Source of the DNA: an uncultured Curvibacter sp. | Lineage (GTDB): Bacteria > Pseudomonadota > Gammaproteobacteria > Burkholderiales > Burkholderiaceae_C | Direction: 5' to 3' | Assembly: GCA_903834975.1 (NCBI GenBank) | Contig: CAILKX010000118.1 | Span: 1-34,939 of the forward strand | DNA: 34,939 nucleotides | Part shown: positions 28,134 to 34,939 of the stretch, in pieces | How the letters are laid out: every line of letters starts with the position of its first letter | Position numbering within the stretch: the stretch's first letter is position 1 | The notes under the pieces: generated by a model | What the model was told of the DNA's origin: nothing | Databases searched by the model: none | What the model saw: only the letters and a program-made list of their open reading frames with translations | Position numbers and translations under genes: made by a program

Positions 28134-29276
28134 ATGTTGATAGGCGTTCCGGCAGAGACGGCGGTGGGTGAAACTCGGGTGGCGGTGACCCCTGAGACGG
28201 TGAAAAAGCTCAAAGCCCAGGGCCATGACATTCAGGTTCAAGCAGGCGCGGGCTTGGCGGCCAGCGTCACCGACGCGGCTTTTGAGGCCGCTGGTGCCGT
28301 GATCACCAACGCGGCGGGCGCTTTTGAGGCCGACTTGGTGCTCAAAGTACGCGCCCCTTCAGAGACTGAATTGGCACAAATGAAAACCGGCGCCTCCTTG
28401 GTGGGCATGCTCAACCCGTTTGACGCTGCTGGCTTGCAACAACTGGCCGCCAAGGGACTTGCATCCTACGCTTTGGAGGCCGCGCCCCGCACCACACGGG
28501 CCCAGAGCATGGACGTGCTGTCCAGCCAAGCCAATATCGCCGGCTACAAGGCCGTGATTTTGGCGGCCAATGAATACCAACGGTTTTTCCCCATGTTAAT
28601 GACCGCCGCAGGCACAGTGAAAGCCGCGCGGGTGGTGATTTTGGGGGTCGGTGTGGCCGGGCTGCAGGCGATTGCGACCGCCAAACGCTTGGGTGCCGTG
28701 ATCGAGGCCTCTGACGTTCGGCCTTCGGTCAAAGAACAAGTTCAGTCTTTGGGCGCCAAGTTCATAGACGTGCCTTTTGAAACGCAAGAAGAAAAAGACG
28801 CGGCAGAAGGGGTGGGCGGGTACGCCCGTCCCATGCCCCCCAGCTGGTTGGCGCGCCAACAAGCAGAAGTGGCCAAGCGCGTCGCCCAAGCCGACGTGGT
28901 GATTTCAACCGCTTTGATTCCGGGTCGTGCCGCGCCCACTTTGATCACCGAAGACATGGTCAAGTCAATGAAGCCCGGCTCGGTCATCATCGACCTGGCC
29001 GCCGGCAAAGGCGCGCCGGGGCCCGACGGCTTACCGGGCGGCAATTGCCCACTCACGGTGGCCGATCAAACCGTGGAGCGTTTCGGGGTGAAATTGGTGG
29101 GCAATACGAATTTGCCGGCGTTGGTGGCGGCCGATGCCTCTTCGTTGTACGCGCGCAATGTGTTGGATTTTTTGAAGCTCATCCTCAACAAAGAAGGTCA
29201 ATTGCACGTCGATTTGGAAGACGACATCGTGGCCGCCTGCTTGGTGACTTATCAAGGTGCGGTCCGTCGCGCTTGA
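28134..29276 (+). CDS. pntAA: NAD(P) transhydrogenase subunit alpha part 1
   Basis: NAD(H)-binding domain I of the proton-translocating transhydrogenase, which makes NADPH from NADH using proton motive force. The 380 residues show the RAQ loop in TTRAQSMDVLSSQANIAGY (about 122-140) and a Rossmann fold with ILGVGVAGLQAIATAKRLGA. A DVRPSVKEQVQSLGAKF segment follows. AGGGAG (28123-28128) is five bases before the ATG. The protein stops before the membrane part, which is a separate gene, as in the three-subunit type of Rhodospirillum rubrum and unlike E. coli PntA. Confidence 0.95.
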   Translation: MLIGVPAETAVGETRVAVTPETVKKLKAQGHDIQVQAGAGLAASVTDAAFEAAGAVITNAAGAFEADLVLKVRAPSETELAQMKTGASLVGMLNPFDAAGLQQLAAKGLASYALEAAPRTTRAQSMDVLSSQANIAGYKAVILAANEYQRFFPMLMTAAGTVKAARVVILGVGVAGLQAIATAKRLGAVIEASDVRPSVKEQVQSLGAKFIDVPFETQEEKDAAEGVGGYARPMPPSWLARQQAEVAKRVAQADVVISTALIPGRAAPTLITEDMVKSMKPGSVIIDLAAGKGAPGPDGLPGGNCPLTVADQTVERFGVKLVGNTNLPALVAADASSLYARNVLDFLKLILNKEGQLHVDLEDDIVAACLVTYQGAVRRA

Positions 29277-29308
29277 TGCCCCGTTCAATTTAAATTTGGA
29301 GATCCTTA

Positions 29309-29635
29309 ATGGAAATCGTTTCTCACACCATGGTCAACCTGATCATCTTCGTGTTGGCCATCTACGTGGGTTACCACGTTGTCTGGACAGTCACGCCCGC
29401 CCTGCACACCCCTTTGATGGCGGTGACCAACGCCATTTCAGCCATTGTGATTGTCGGCGCCATGATCGCCGCCGCAGGCACTGAAACCCCCTTGGGCCAC
29501 AGCATGGGCGTGTTGGCCGTGACGCTGGCTGCGGTGAATGTTTTTGGTGGCTTTTTGGTCACGCGGCGAATGCTGGAAATGTTCAAGAAAAAAGACAAAA
29601 AGCCTCAAGCGGCTGAATCAGGAGTAGCCCCATGA
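29309..29635 (+). CDS. pntAB: NAD(P) transhydrogenase subunit alpha part 2
   Basis: First membrane portion of the transhydrogenase. The 108 residues hold three predicted membrane helices (about 5-24, 35-57, 62-86) with the conserved TPLMAVTNAISAIVIVGAM segment, and a Lys-rich cytoplasmic tail (RRMLEMFKKKDKK). GGAG about five bases before ATG supports the start. The stop overlaps pntB by four bases (ATGA). Confidence 0.95.
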   Translation: MEIVSHTMVNLIIFVLAIYVGYHVVWTVTPALHTPLMAVTNAISAIVIVGAMIAAAGTETPLGHSMGVLAVTLAAVNVFGGFLVTRRMLEMFKKKDKKPQAAESGVAP

Positions 29636-31050
29636 GCATGGACCTCGTCACCCTTTTGTATTTGGTTGCCAGTGTCTGCTTTATTCAGGCGCTGAAAGGG
29701 CTCTCGCACCCCACCACGTCGATCCGCGGGAATGTATTTGGCATGACGGGCATGGCCATTGCCATGCTCACCACCGTCGCCTTGATCGTCAAACAAGGTT
29801 CAGCACCCGGTTTGCCCTTTGTTTTAGGGGCCTTGGTGGTGGGCGGCGCTGCGGGCTCTTTGATGGCGCAACGCGTTGAAATGACCAAGATGCCTGAACT
29901 CGTGGCTTTCATGCACAGCATGATTGGTTTGGCCGCTGTGTTCATTGCCGTGGCGGTGGTGGCCGAACCTTGGGCCTTTGGCTTAACAGGCAAGGGCGAG
30001 GCCATTCCAGCCGGCAACCGCTTGGAATTGTTCTTGGGAGCCGCCATTGGCGCCATTACCTTCAGCGGTTCGGTGATTGCCTTTGGCAAATTGAGCGGTA
30101 AATACAAATTCCGATTGTTCCAAGGCGCGCCTGTGGTGTTCAAGGGCCAACACATGGTCAATTTGGCCATGGGATTGGCCACTTTGGGATTGGGCATTTA
30201 TTTCATGCTGACTGGCGATTGGACCGCCTTCTTCATCATGTTGGCCTTGTCTTTTGTGTTGGGCGTTCTCATCATCATCCCGATTGGCGGTGCTGACATG
30301 CCCGTGGTGGTGTCGATGTTGAACAGTTACTCAGGCTGGGCGGCGGCCGGCATTGGCTTCAGTTTGAACAACCAAATGCTGATCATTGCGGGCTCCTTGG
30401 TGGGCAGCTCTGGAGCGATCCTGAGCTACATCATGTGCCGCGCCATGAACCGCTCCTTCTTCAGTGTGATTTTGGGCGGCTTTGGCGGTGAAGTGGCGGC
30501 CACACCGGGCAGCGTCGCGGTGCAACGCAACTTCAAATCCGGCAGCGTGGAAGATGCGGCCTTTGTGTTGTCCAATGCCGAATCGGTGGTGATCGTCCCA
30601 GGCTACGGCTTGGCTGTGGCACGTGCCCAACACGCGGTGAAAGAACTGGCCGATACCTTGATCGCCAAAGGCATCAACGTGAAATACGCCATTCACCCGG
30701 TGGCAGGTCGCATGCCCGGCCACATGAACGTGTTGTTGGCTGAAGCCGAGGTGCCTTACGACCAGGTGTTTGAGATGGAAGACATCAACAGCGAATTTGG
30801 GCAAGTCGATGTGGCCATCGTGCTCGGTGCGAATGATGTGGTGAACCCCGCCGCGCACGTGAAGGGCAGCCCCATTTACGGCATGCCTATTTTGGAAGCC
30901 TCCAAAGCCAAAATGGTGATTGTGAACAAACGCTCCATGGCCGCGGGCTATGCCGGTTTGGACAACGAGTTGTTCTACATGGACAAGACCATGATGGTGT
31001 TTGGTGACGCCAAAAAAGTGGTCGAAGACATTGTTAAATCAATTGAATAA
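29632..31050 (+). CDS. pntB: NAD(P) transhydrogenase subunit beta
   Basis: Membrane domain II plus NADP(H)-binding domain III. The 472 residues begin with eight to nine membrane helices (about 5-260). His95 in MPELVAFMHSMIGL corresponds to the proton-path histidine (His91) of E. coli. The soluble NADP domain has VVIVPGYGLAVARAQH, HPVAGRMPGHMNVLLAEA and the VNKRSMAAGYAG segment. With pntAA and pntAB it forms a complete enzyme. A hairpin with a short T-run follows the stop. Confidence 0.96.
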   Translation: MSMDLVTLLYLVASVCFIQALKGLSHPTTSIRGNVFGMTGMAIAMLTTVALIVKQGSAPGLPFVLGALVVGGAAGSLMAQRVEMTKMPELVAFMHSMIGLAAVFIAVAVVAEPWAFGLTGKGEAIPAGNRLELFLGAAIGAITFSGSVIAFGKLSGKYKFRLFQGAPVVFKGQHMVNLAMGLATLGLGIYFMLTGDWTAFFIMLALSFVLGVLIIIPIGGADMPVVVSMLNSYSGWAAAGIGFSLNNQMLIIAGSLVGSSGAILSYIMCRAMNRSFFSVILGGFGGEVAATPGSVAVQRNFKSGSVEDAAFVLSNAESVVIVPGYGLAVARAQHAVKELADTLIAKGINVKYAIHPVAGRMPGHMNVLLAEAEVPYDQVFEMEDINSEFGQVDVAIVLGANDVVNPAAHVKGSPIYGMPILEASKAKMVIVNKRSMAAGYAGLDNELFYMDKTMMVFGDAKKVVEDIVKSIE

Positions 31051-31086
31051 AGGCGCATGATCCGCAGCGTGTTTTGATTTCCCTCG

Positions 31087-31122
31087 GCCTGGCCCCTTCC
31101 TTAAAAAGGGCTGGGCTTTTAT
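31087..31122 (+). terminator. Probable intrinsic terminator of the pnt operon
   Basis: Arms 31087-31098 and 31105-31116 pair over 12 positions with two G-U pairs and one mismatch, loop of six bases, followed by TTTTATT. Weaker than the other two terminators in this window. Confidence 0.6.
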
Positions 31123-31149
31123 TAACCTGATGACAACAGGAGGTTCTTT

Positions 31150-31479
31150 ATGAACTTGACGATCAGTGGCCACCACTTAGAAATCACCCCCGCCTTGCGA
31201 ACTTATGTGACCTCTAAGTTGGGAAAAATCACCCGTCATTTCGACCAAGTGGTTGACATCAAGGTGTTGCTCAGCATTGAGAACCAAACCGAAAAAGAGG
31301 GACGTCAAAAGGCCGAATGCAATCTGCACGTCAAAGGCAACGACCTGTTCGCCGAGAGCGCGCACGCCGACTTGTATGCGGCTGTAGATGATTTGGTCGA
31401 CAAGCTCGACCGCCAAGTGGTCAAGTACAAAGACCGCATCCAAGCCCACCACCACGAGGCGCCAAAACGCTTGATGTAA
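31150..31479 (+). CDS. hpf: Ribosome hibernation promoting factor (short HPF/YfiA family)
   Basis: Binds the 30S decoding region and promotes inactive 100S ribosomes in slow growth. The 109 residues match the short HPF form: [20 protein letters not shown] at the start, a beta-alpha-beta-beta-beta-alpha fold with [15 protein letters not shown], and the basic helix [21 protein letters not shown]. There is no long-form dimerisation domain. A strong AGGAGG at 31138-31143 lies six bases before the ATG. It precedes ptsN as in many Proteobacteria, but rpoN, the usual upstream neighbour, is not here; pntB is. Confidence 0.93.
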   Translation: MNLTISGHHLEITPALRTYVTSKLGKITRHFDQVVDIKVLLSIENQTEKEGRQKAECNLHVKGNDLFAESAHADLYAAVDDLVDKLDRQVVKYKDRIQAHHHEAPKRLM

Positions 31480-31530
31480 GTCCAGTGACACCGATCGGGG
31501 GTGGCTTGGCGAAGCAGTTGGCCAGCGGTG

Positions 31531-31536
31531 CATAAT
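31531..31536 (+). promoter_or_regulatory. Probable -10 box of ptsN
   Basis: CATAAT at 31531-31536 predicts a start near 31543, five bases before the ptsN ATG. TTGGCG (31506-31511) is a possible -35 with a long 19-base spacer. Confidence 0.4.
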
Positions 31537-31547
31537 GCGGCCGTAAC

Positions 31548-32015
31548 ATGAATCGCTTAGCCACCATCTTGCCAGCCGCCCAAGTGCTTGTTCGCCTCGA
31601 CGCGACGAGCAAAAAACGGGCTTTTGAAGAAGCCGGCCTGCTGTTCGAAAGCCAGCATGGCCTGAACAGGGCGCTCATCACGGACAGTTTATTTGCCCGT
31701 GAGCGCCTGGGTTCCACCGGATTGGGCCACGGGGTGGCCATTCCTCATGGCCGCATCAAGGGCCTCAAGGCGCCGATGGCCGCTGTTTTTCAGCTGGCCG
31801 AACCCATTGGTTTTGACGCGCCCGATGAGCAACCCGTTAAATTGCTTATCTTTTTGCTGGTGCCTGAAGCGGCCACCCAAAAACACCTGGAGATCTTGTC
31901 TGAGATTGCTGAACTGCTCAGCGACTCGACCTTGCGAGAACGCCTGAAAGCCTGTGAAGATGCAGCCCTGCTGCACCAGACAATCGCCGATTGGCGTTCT
32001 GAATTGCGCAACTAA
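31548..32015 (+). CDS. ptsN: Nitrogen-regulatory PTS EIIA (EIIA-Ntr)
   Basis: Regulatory phosphoprotein that in other Proteobacteria controls potassium transport, nitrogen responses and stress sigma factors by binding partners. The 155 residues carry the phosphorylation site His67 in GHGVAIPHGRIKGL and the family segment KLLIFLLVPEAATQKHLEILSEIAELL. It stands alone without EIIB/EIIC domains. No ribosome binding site is seen before the ATG. hprK follows 15 bases after the stop. Confidence 0.95.
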   Translation: MNRLATILPAAQVLVRLDATSKKRAFEEAGLLFESQHGLNRALITDSLFARERLGSTGLGHGVAIPHGRIKGLKAPMAAVFQLAEPIGFDAPDEQPVKLLIFLLVPEAATQKHLEILSEIAELLSDSTLRERLKACEDAALLHQTIADWRSELRN

Positions 32016-32030
32016 ACCCGAGAGCCGCCC

Positions 32031-32975
32031 ATGAAGCCCAATGCGGTCAGTGCTGACGTTCTTTTTGAAAGTTTTCGCAGCACCTTGCACTGGCAGTGGA
32101 TCGCCGGCTTGGGCGCCTCAGAACGGCGCTTTGACGAAGTGGCCGTTCGATCGGCTCGGTCAGGCGCCGATTTGGTGGGCTATCTCAATTACATCCACCC
32201 CTACCGCGTTCAACTCCTTGGCGAGCGGGAGGTGGCTTACCTCACGAATGCCACGCCAGCCGATTGTGCGCGCCGCATTTCTCGCATCGTCACGCTCGAG
32301 CCGCCCGTGCTGATTTTGGCCGACGGCCAAACCGCCCCCGATGCCTTGGTCTCGATGTGTGAGCGGGCTCAAATCCCGATGTTCTCGACGGCGCAACCCT
32401 CGGCTTTTGTGATCGATGTGTTGCGGGCGTATTTGTCCAAGCACTTTGCCGATCGGTCTTCGATGCACGGTGTGTTCATGGACATTTTGGGTTTGGGCGT
32501 GATGATCACGGGCGAATCAGGTCTGGGCAAAAGCGAGCTGGGTTTGGAGCTGATATCACGCGGCAATGGTTTGGTGGCCGATGACTCGGTCGACCTTTTC
32601 CGCATCAACCAAACCACGATTGAAGGCCGCTGCCCCGAGCTGCTTCAAAATATGCTGGAAGTTCGCGGCATTGGCTTGCTGGACATCCGCGCCATTTTTG
32701 GGGAAACCGCAGTTCGCCGAAAAATGCGACTCAAATTGATTGTTCATTTGGTACGCAAAGAAACCCTTGAACGCGACTACGAGCGCATGCCTTCAGAGCC
32801 CTTGCTGCAAGACGTGCTCGGCGTGCCGGTTCGCAAAGTGGTGATTCAAGTGGTGGCAGGGCGCAACATTGCGGTGCTGGTGGAGGCGGCCGTGCGCAAC
32901 ACGATTTTGCAGTTGCGTGGCATTGACACCTACCAAGAGTTTGTGTCGCGTCAACGCCTTGCCATGGAAGGCTAA
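32031..32975 (+). CDS. hprK: HPr kinase/phosphorylase
   Basis: Bifunctional enzyme that phosphorylates and dephosphorylates HPr on Ser46. The 314 residues comprise an N-terminal domain (about 1-130) and a catalytic domain with Walker A GESGLGKS (161-168) and the signature [15 protein letters not shown]. The likely catalytic His is in SMHGVFMD, just before the Walker motif. Its target Ser46 is intact in the HPr encoded at 7669. The usual next gene in many Proteobacteria, rapZ, is absent; fur converges from the other strand three bases away. Confidence 0.96.
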   Translation: MKPNAVSADVLFESFRSTLHWQWIAGLGASERRFDEVAVRSARSGADLVGYLNYIHPYRVQLLGEREVAYLTNATPADCARRISRIVTLEPPVLILADGQTAPDALVSMCERAQIPMFSTAQPSAFVIDVLRAYLSKHFADRSSMHGVFMDILGLGVMITGESGLGKSELGLELISRGNGLVADDSVDLFRINQTTIEGRCPELLQNMLEVRGIGLLDIRAIFGETAVRRKMRLKLIVHLVRKETLERDYERMPSEPLLQDVLGVPVRKVVIQVVAGRNIAVLVEAAVRNTILQLRGIDTYQEFVSRQRLAMEG

Positions 32976-32978
32976 GGA

Positions 32979-33407
32979 TTAAGTCGTTTTCTGGCGGGTC
33001 TGACAGGCTTGGCAAAGGCCATAAAGGGACATCGCGTGGTCTTGCATGAGCCAGCCCAACTGGGAGGCGATGGTTTGTTGACGCTGCTCGATTTCGGCGT
33101 CGAAAAATTCTTCCACTTTCCCGCATTCGGTGCAAATCAAGTGGTCATGGTGCTGGCCTTCGTTCAGCTCATAAATGGCTTTGCCACTTTCAAAATGGCT
33201 GCGACTCAAAATGCCGGCTTGCTCGAATTGGGTCAAGACCCGATAAACCGTGGCCAAACCAATGTCGGTGTGCTCCAACAGCAGGGTTCTGAAGACCTCC
33301 TCGGCGCTCAAATGCCGTTGTTCGCTGCCTTGAAACAACTCCAGAATTTTGAGTCGGGGCAAGGTGGCTTTCAGCCCGGCGTTTTTGAGTCCATCGTTTT
33401 TTGACAT
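32979..33407 (-). CDS. fur: Ferric uptake regulator
   Basis: Iron-responsive repressor. With ATG at 33407 the product is 142 residues; 25 further in-frame codons upstream overlap the bamE promoter and are not Fur-like. The winged-helix domain has [10 protein letters not shown] and [18 protein letters not shown]. The metal sites are His86, His87, Asp88 and His89 (HHDH) and the CxxC pairs Cys92/Cys95 and Cys132/Cys135. It is divergent from bamE, as in many Betaproteobacteria. I saw no clear Fur box in the short gap, so autoregulation is not evident. Confidence 0.95.
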   Translation of the reverse strand: MSKNDGLKNAGLKATLPRLKILELFQGSEQRHLSAEEVFRTLLLEHTDIGLATVYRVLTQFEQAGILSRSHFESGKAIYELNEGQHHDHLICTECGKVEEFFDAEIEQRQQTIASQLGWLMQDHAMSLYGLCQACQTRQKTT

Positions 33408-33430
33408 GCAGGCACTTTCAGCTCTACCGC

Positions 33431-33436
33431 TACAAT
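33431..33436 (+). promoter_or_regulatory. Possible -10 box of bamE
   Basis: TACAAT at 33431-33436 predicts a start near 33443, which lies downstream of the first possible bamE ATG (33435) and so favours 33465. A perfect TTGACA at 33401-33406 lies over the fur start codon but is 24 bases away, too far to pair with it. Confidence 0.35.
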
Positions 33437-33464
33437 GAATCATCATATCCTTACACGGTTCAAC

Positions 33465-34031
33465 ATGCCTGTTTTTTCTCATCGTGGTACCCGCTGGCTC
33501 TTCTTGGCAGGGGGGCTGGTTGGACTGAATTTGTGCTTGTCAGCTTGTGGCACTTACAGCGTTGATCTTGCCAAGTCCACCGCAGAACTGGCTGACCAAC
33601 TCACCCCTTACAAGGTTGAAGTCGTGCAGGGCAACTTTCTGTCGCGTGAGCAGGTTGAAGCCATCAAGCCTGGGATGAGCCGTCAGCAGACCCGAGAGAT
33701 TTTGGGCACCGCGCTGTTGATCAGCCCCTTTCACAACAACCGCTGGGACTATGTTTTCACCATTCAACGCCAAGGGGTTGAGGCCATTTCCAGGCGTTTC
33801 ACGGTTTTTTTCGACGGCGATGCCGTTGACCACGTGGCCGGCGATGACATGCCCACCGAAGTTGATTTCGTCAGTCGCTTAGACCCCCGCAAAAAACCAC
33901 CTGAACCCCCTCCGCTGAAGGCGGCAGACGAGGCGTTGCAGAAATTCCCCTTGCCCAAATCGGTGGAGGTCGAGAGTGCCCCGGCCGTGACGCAGACCCC
34001 TTATCCCCCGTTAGAGCCAGCAGCGCGTTAA
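33465..34031 (+). CDS. bamE: Outer-membrane assembly lipoprotein BamE
   Basis: Lipoprotein of the BAM complex that inserts outer-membrane proteins. From ATG 33465 the product is 188 residues with a signal peptide ending in the lipobox LSAC (lipidated Cys28). The SmpA/OmlA domain follows (about 50-120: [28 protein letters not shown], then [14 protein letters not shown]). A Pro-rich C-terminal tail (about 130-188) goes beyond the E. coli protein. An in-frame ATG at 33435 would add ten residues; the predicted promoter argues against it. It is five bases upstream of dapB. Confidence 0.9.
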   Translation: MPVFSHRGTRWLFLAGGLVGLNLCLSACGTYSVDLAKSTAELADQLTPYKVEVVQGNFLSREQVEAIKPGMSRQQTREILGTALLISPFHNNRWDYVFTIQRQGVEAISRRFTVFFDGDAVDHVAGDDMPTEVDFVSRLDPRKKPPEPPPLKAADEALQKFPLPKSVEVESAPAVTQTPYPPLEPAAR

Positions 34032-34035
34032 TTTT

Positions 34036-34869
34036 ATGGAAAACTCCTCGTTGTCATCATTGCCAACATTGCCAATTGCGGTGGCCGGCGCTTCTGGCCG
34101 CATGGGACGCATGTTGTTGGAGGCTATTTTGGCGTCCGGCGACGCTCAAGTAGCGGGCGCCTTGGATGTCCCGGGCAGCCCCGCTTTGGGCTCGGATGCG
34201 ACGGCCTTTTTAGGGCGAGACAGCGGCGTCTTGGTGACTTCGGATTTACAACAAGGCCTTCAAAACGCCCAATATTTAATTGACTTCACGCGCCCCGAAG
34301 GCACGTTGGCGCATTTGGCGGTATGCCGGCAATTGGGCGTCAAGATGGTGATCGGCACGACCGGTTTCACGGAAGAACAGAAGGCCCAAATCGCAGAAGC
34401 CGCCCAAGACATCGCCATCGTCATGGCGCCCAATATGAGCGTGGGCGTGAACGTCACCCTGAAGTTGTTGGACATGGCCGCTCGCGCTTTGTCGACCGGT
34501 TATGACATTGAGGTCATTGAGGCCCACCATCGACACAAAGTCGATGCGCCTTCGGGCACGGCTTTGAAAATGGGCGAAGTCATCGCCTCTGCCTTGGGGC
34601 GCGATTTGAAAGACTGCGCGGTCTATGCCCGTGAAGGCGTGACGGGCGAGCGCGATCCCTCGAGCATTGGGTTTGCCACCATTCGCGGCGGCGACATCGT
34701 GGGCGATCACACGGTTTTGTTTGCGGGCACCGGCGAGCGCATTGAAATTACCCACAAATCTTCCAGCCGCGCCACCTATGCCCAAGGCAGCATGCGAGCG
34801 GTTCGTTTCTTGGCCCAACAAAAAACCGGTTTGTTCGACATGTTTGACGTTTTGGGTTTGAACACCTGA
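34036..34869 (+). CDS. dapB: 4-hydroxy-tetrahydrodipicolinate reductase
   Basis: NAD(P)H-dependent step of lysine and diaminopimelate synthesis. The 277 residues show the nucleotide-binding GASGRMGR (about 18-25) and the catalytic segment [14 protein letters not shown]. The TTGFT and APNMSVGVN segments are also present. A Ser/Leu-rich 13-residue N-terminal lead precedes the Rossmann fold. It lies four bases after bamE with no clear ribosome binding site of its own, so translation may be coupled. Confidence 0.96.
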   Translation: MENSSLSSLPTLPIAVAGASGRMGRMLLEAILASGDAQVAGALDVPGSPALGSDATAFLGRDSGVLVTSDLQQGLQNAQYLIDFTRPEGTLAHLAVCRQLGVKMVIGTTGFTEEQKAQIAEAAQDIAIVMAPNMSVGVNVTLKLLDMAARALSTGYDIEVIEAHHRHKVDAPSGTALKMGEVIASALGRDLKDCAVYAREGVTGERDPSSIGFATIRGGDIVGDHTVLFAGTGERIEITHKSSSRATYAQGSMRAVRFLAQQKTGLFDMFDVLGLNT

Positions 34870-34885
34870 CTCGGCTGGCTTCACG

Positions 34886-34939
34886 ATGGACTTCTTCAAC
34901 CACGGCGACGCGTTGACTCGGCTGATTGCCCTGATTCTG
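34886..34939 (+). CDS. Probable MotA/TolQ/ExbB proton-channel family protein (5' end only)
   Basis: Only the first 18 codons are in the window: MDFFNHGDALTRLIALIL, a short amphipathic start running into a hydrophobic stretch. It resembles the N-terminus of MotA/TolQ/ExbB-type proteins that I recall downstream of dapB in Comamonadaceae. The assignment rests on this short match and on context and needs the following sequence. Confidence 0.5.
   Translation, partial: MDFFNHGDALTRLIALIL

Noticed and set aside
33401-33436. TTGACA (33401-33406) with TACAAT (33431-33436) as a matched promoter
   Set aside because: The 24-base spacer is too long for sigma70 recognition.

Overview
The window is core chromosome of a betaproteobacterium, most likely a member of the Comamonadaceae (Burkholderiales), in the neighbourhood of Limnohabitans, Rhodoferax or Curvibacter. 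I base this on the look of the ribosomal and ATP synthase proteins, tuf directly followed by rpsJ, a regulatory PTS with HPr kinase, the fur/bamE/dapB block and the frequent use of TTG for leucine. The genus is a guess. No insertion sequence, prophage, CRISPR array, integrase or rRNA is visible. No gap between genes exceeds about 225 bases.

Layout. (1) 4-6590: tuf, rpsJ, then rplC-rplD-rplW-rplB-rpsS-rplV-rpsC-rplP-rpmC-rpsQ, closed by a strong terminator. The 181-base rpsJ-rplC gap holds a good sigma70-type promoter and four inverted repeats. (2) 6683-7189: a Prx5-type peroxiredoxin. (3) 7251-9715: EIIA(Man)-type protein, HPr and enzyme I. (4) 9734-15597, minus strand: a tight six-gene run, ybeD-lipB-lipA-patatin-gph-TonB receptor. 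(5) 15822-22977: the full ATP synthase operon atpI-B-E-F-H-A-G-D-C with a terminator. (6) 23072-25213: NTF2-like protein, YheT-type hydrolase and a protein of unknown function. (7) 25245-25763, minus: a membrane-anchored cytochrome c. (8) 25873-26387: tRNA-Arg(CCG) and a CoA-binding protein. (9) 26402-28041, minus: nudJ-mnmA. (10) 28134-31050: three-gene proton-translocating transhydrogenase pntAA-pntAB-pntB. (11) 31150-32975: hpf, ptsN, hprK. (12) 32979-34939: fur (minus), bamE, dapB and the first 18 codons of a probable MotA/TolQ/ExbB channel protein.

How it fits together. Growth and energy functions dominate: translation, ATP synthesis, NADPH supply and lipoylation. Two separate loci carry a phosphotransferase set that looks regulatory, not for sugar uptake. 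Enzyme I, HPr (His15 and Ser46 both present), EIIA(Man), PtsN and HPr kinase are all here, but no EIIB or EIIC is in the window. Hpf next to ptsN/hprK ties this signalling to ribosome hibernation.

I found no obviously new multi-gene system. The best candidates for something undescribed are the structured rpsJ-rplC leader and a recurring promoter arrangement, an (C/G)ATAAT -10 box so close to the start codon that the transcripts would be leaderless or nearly so.
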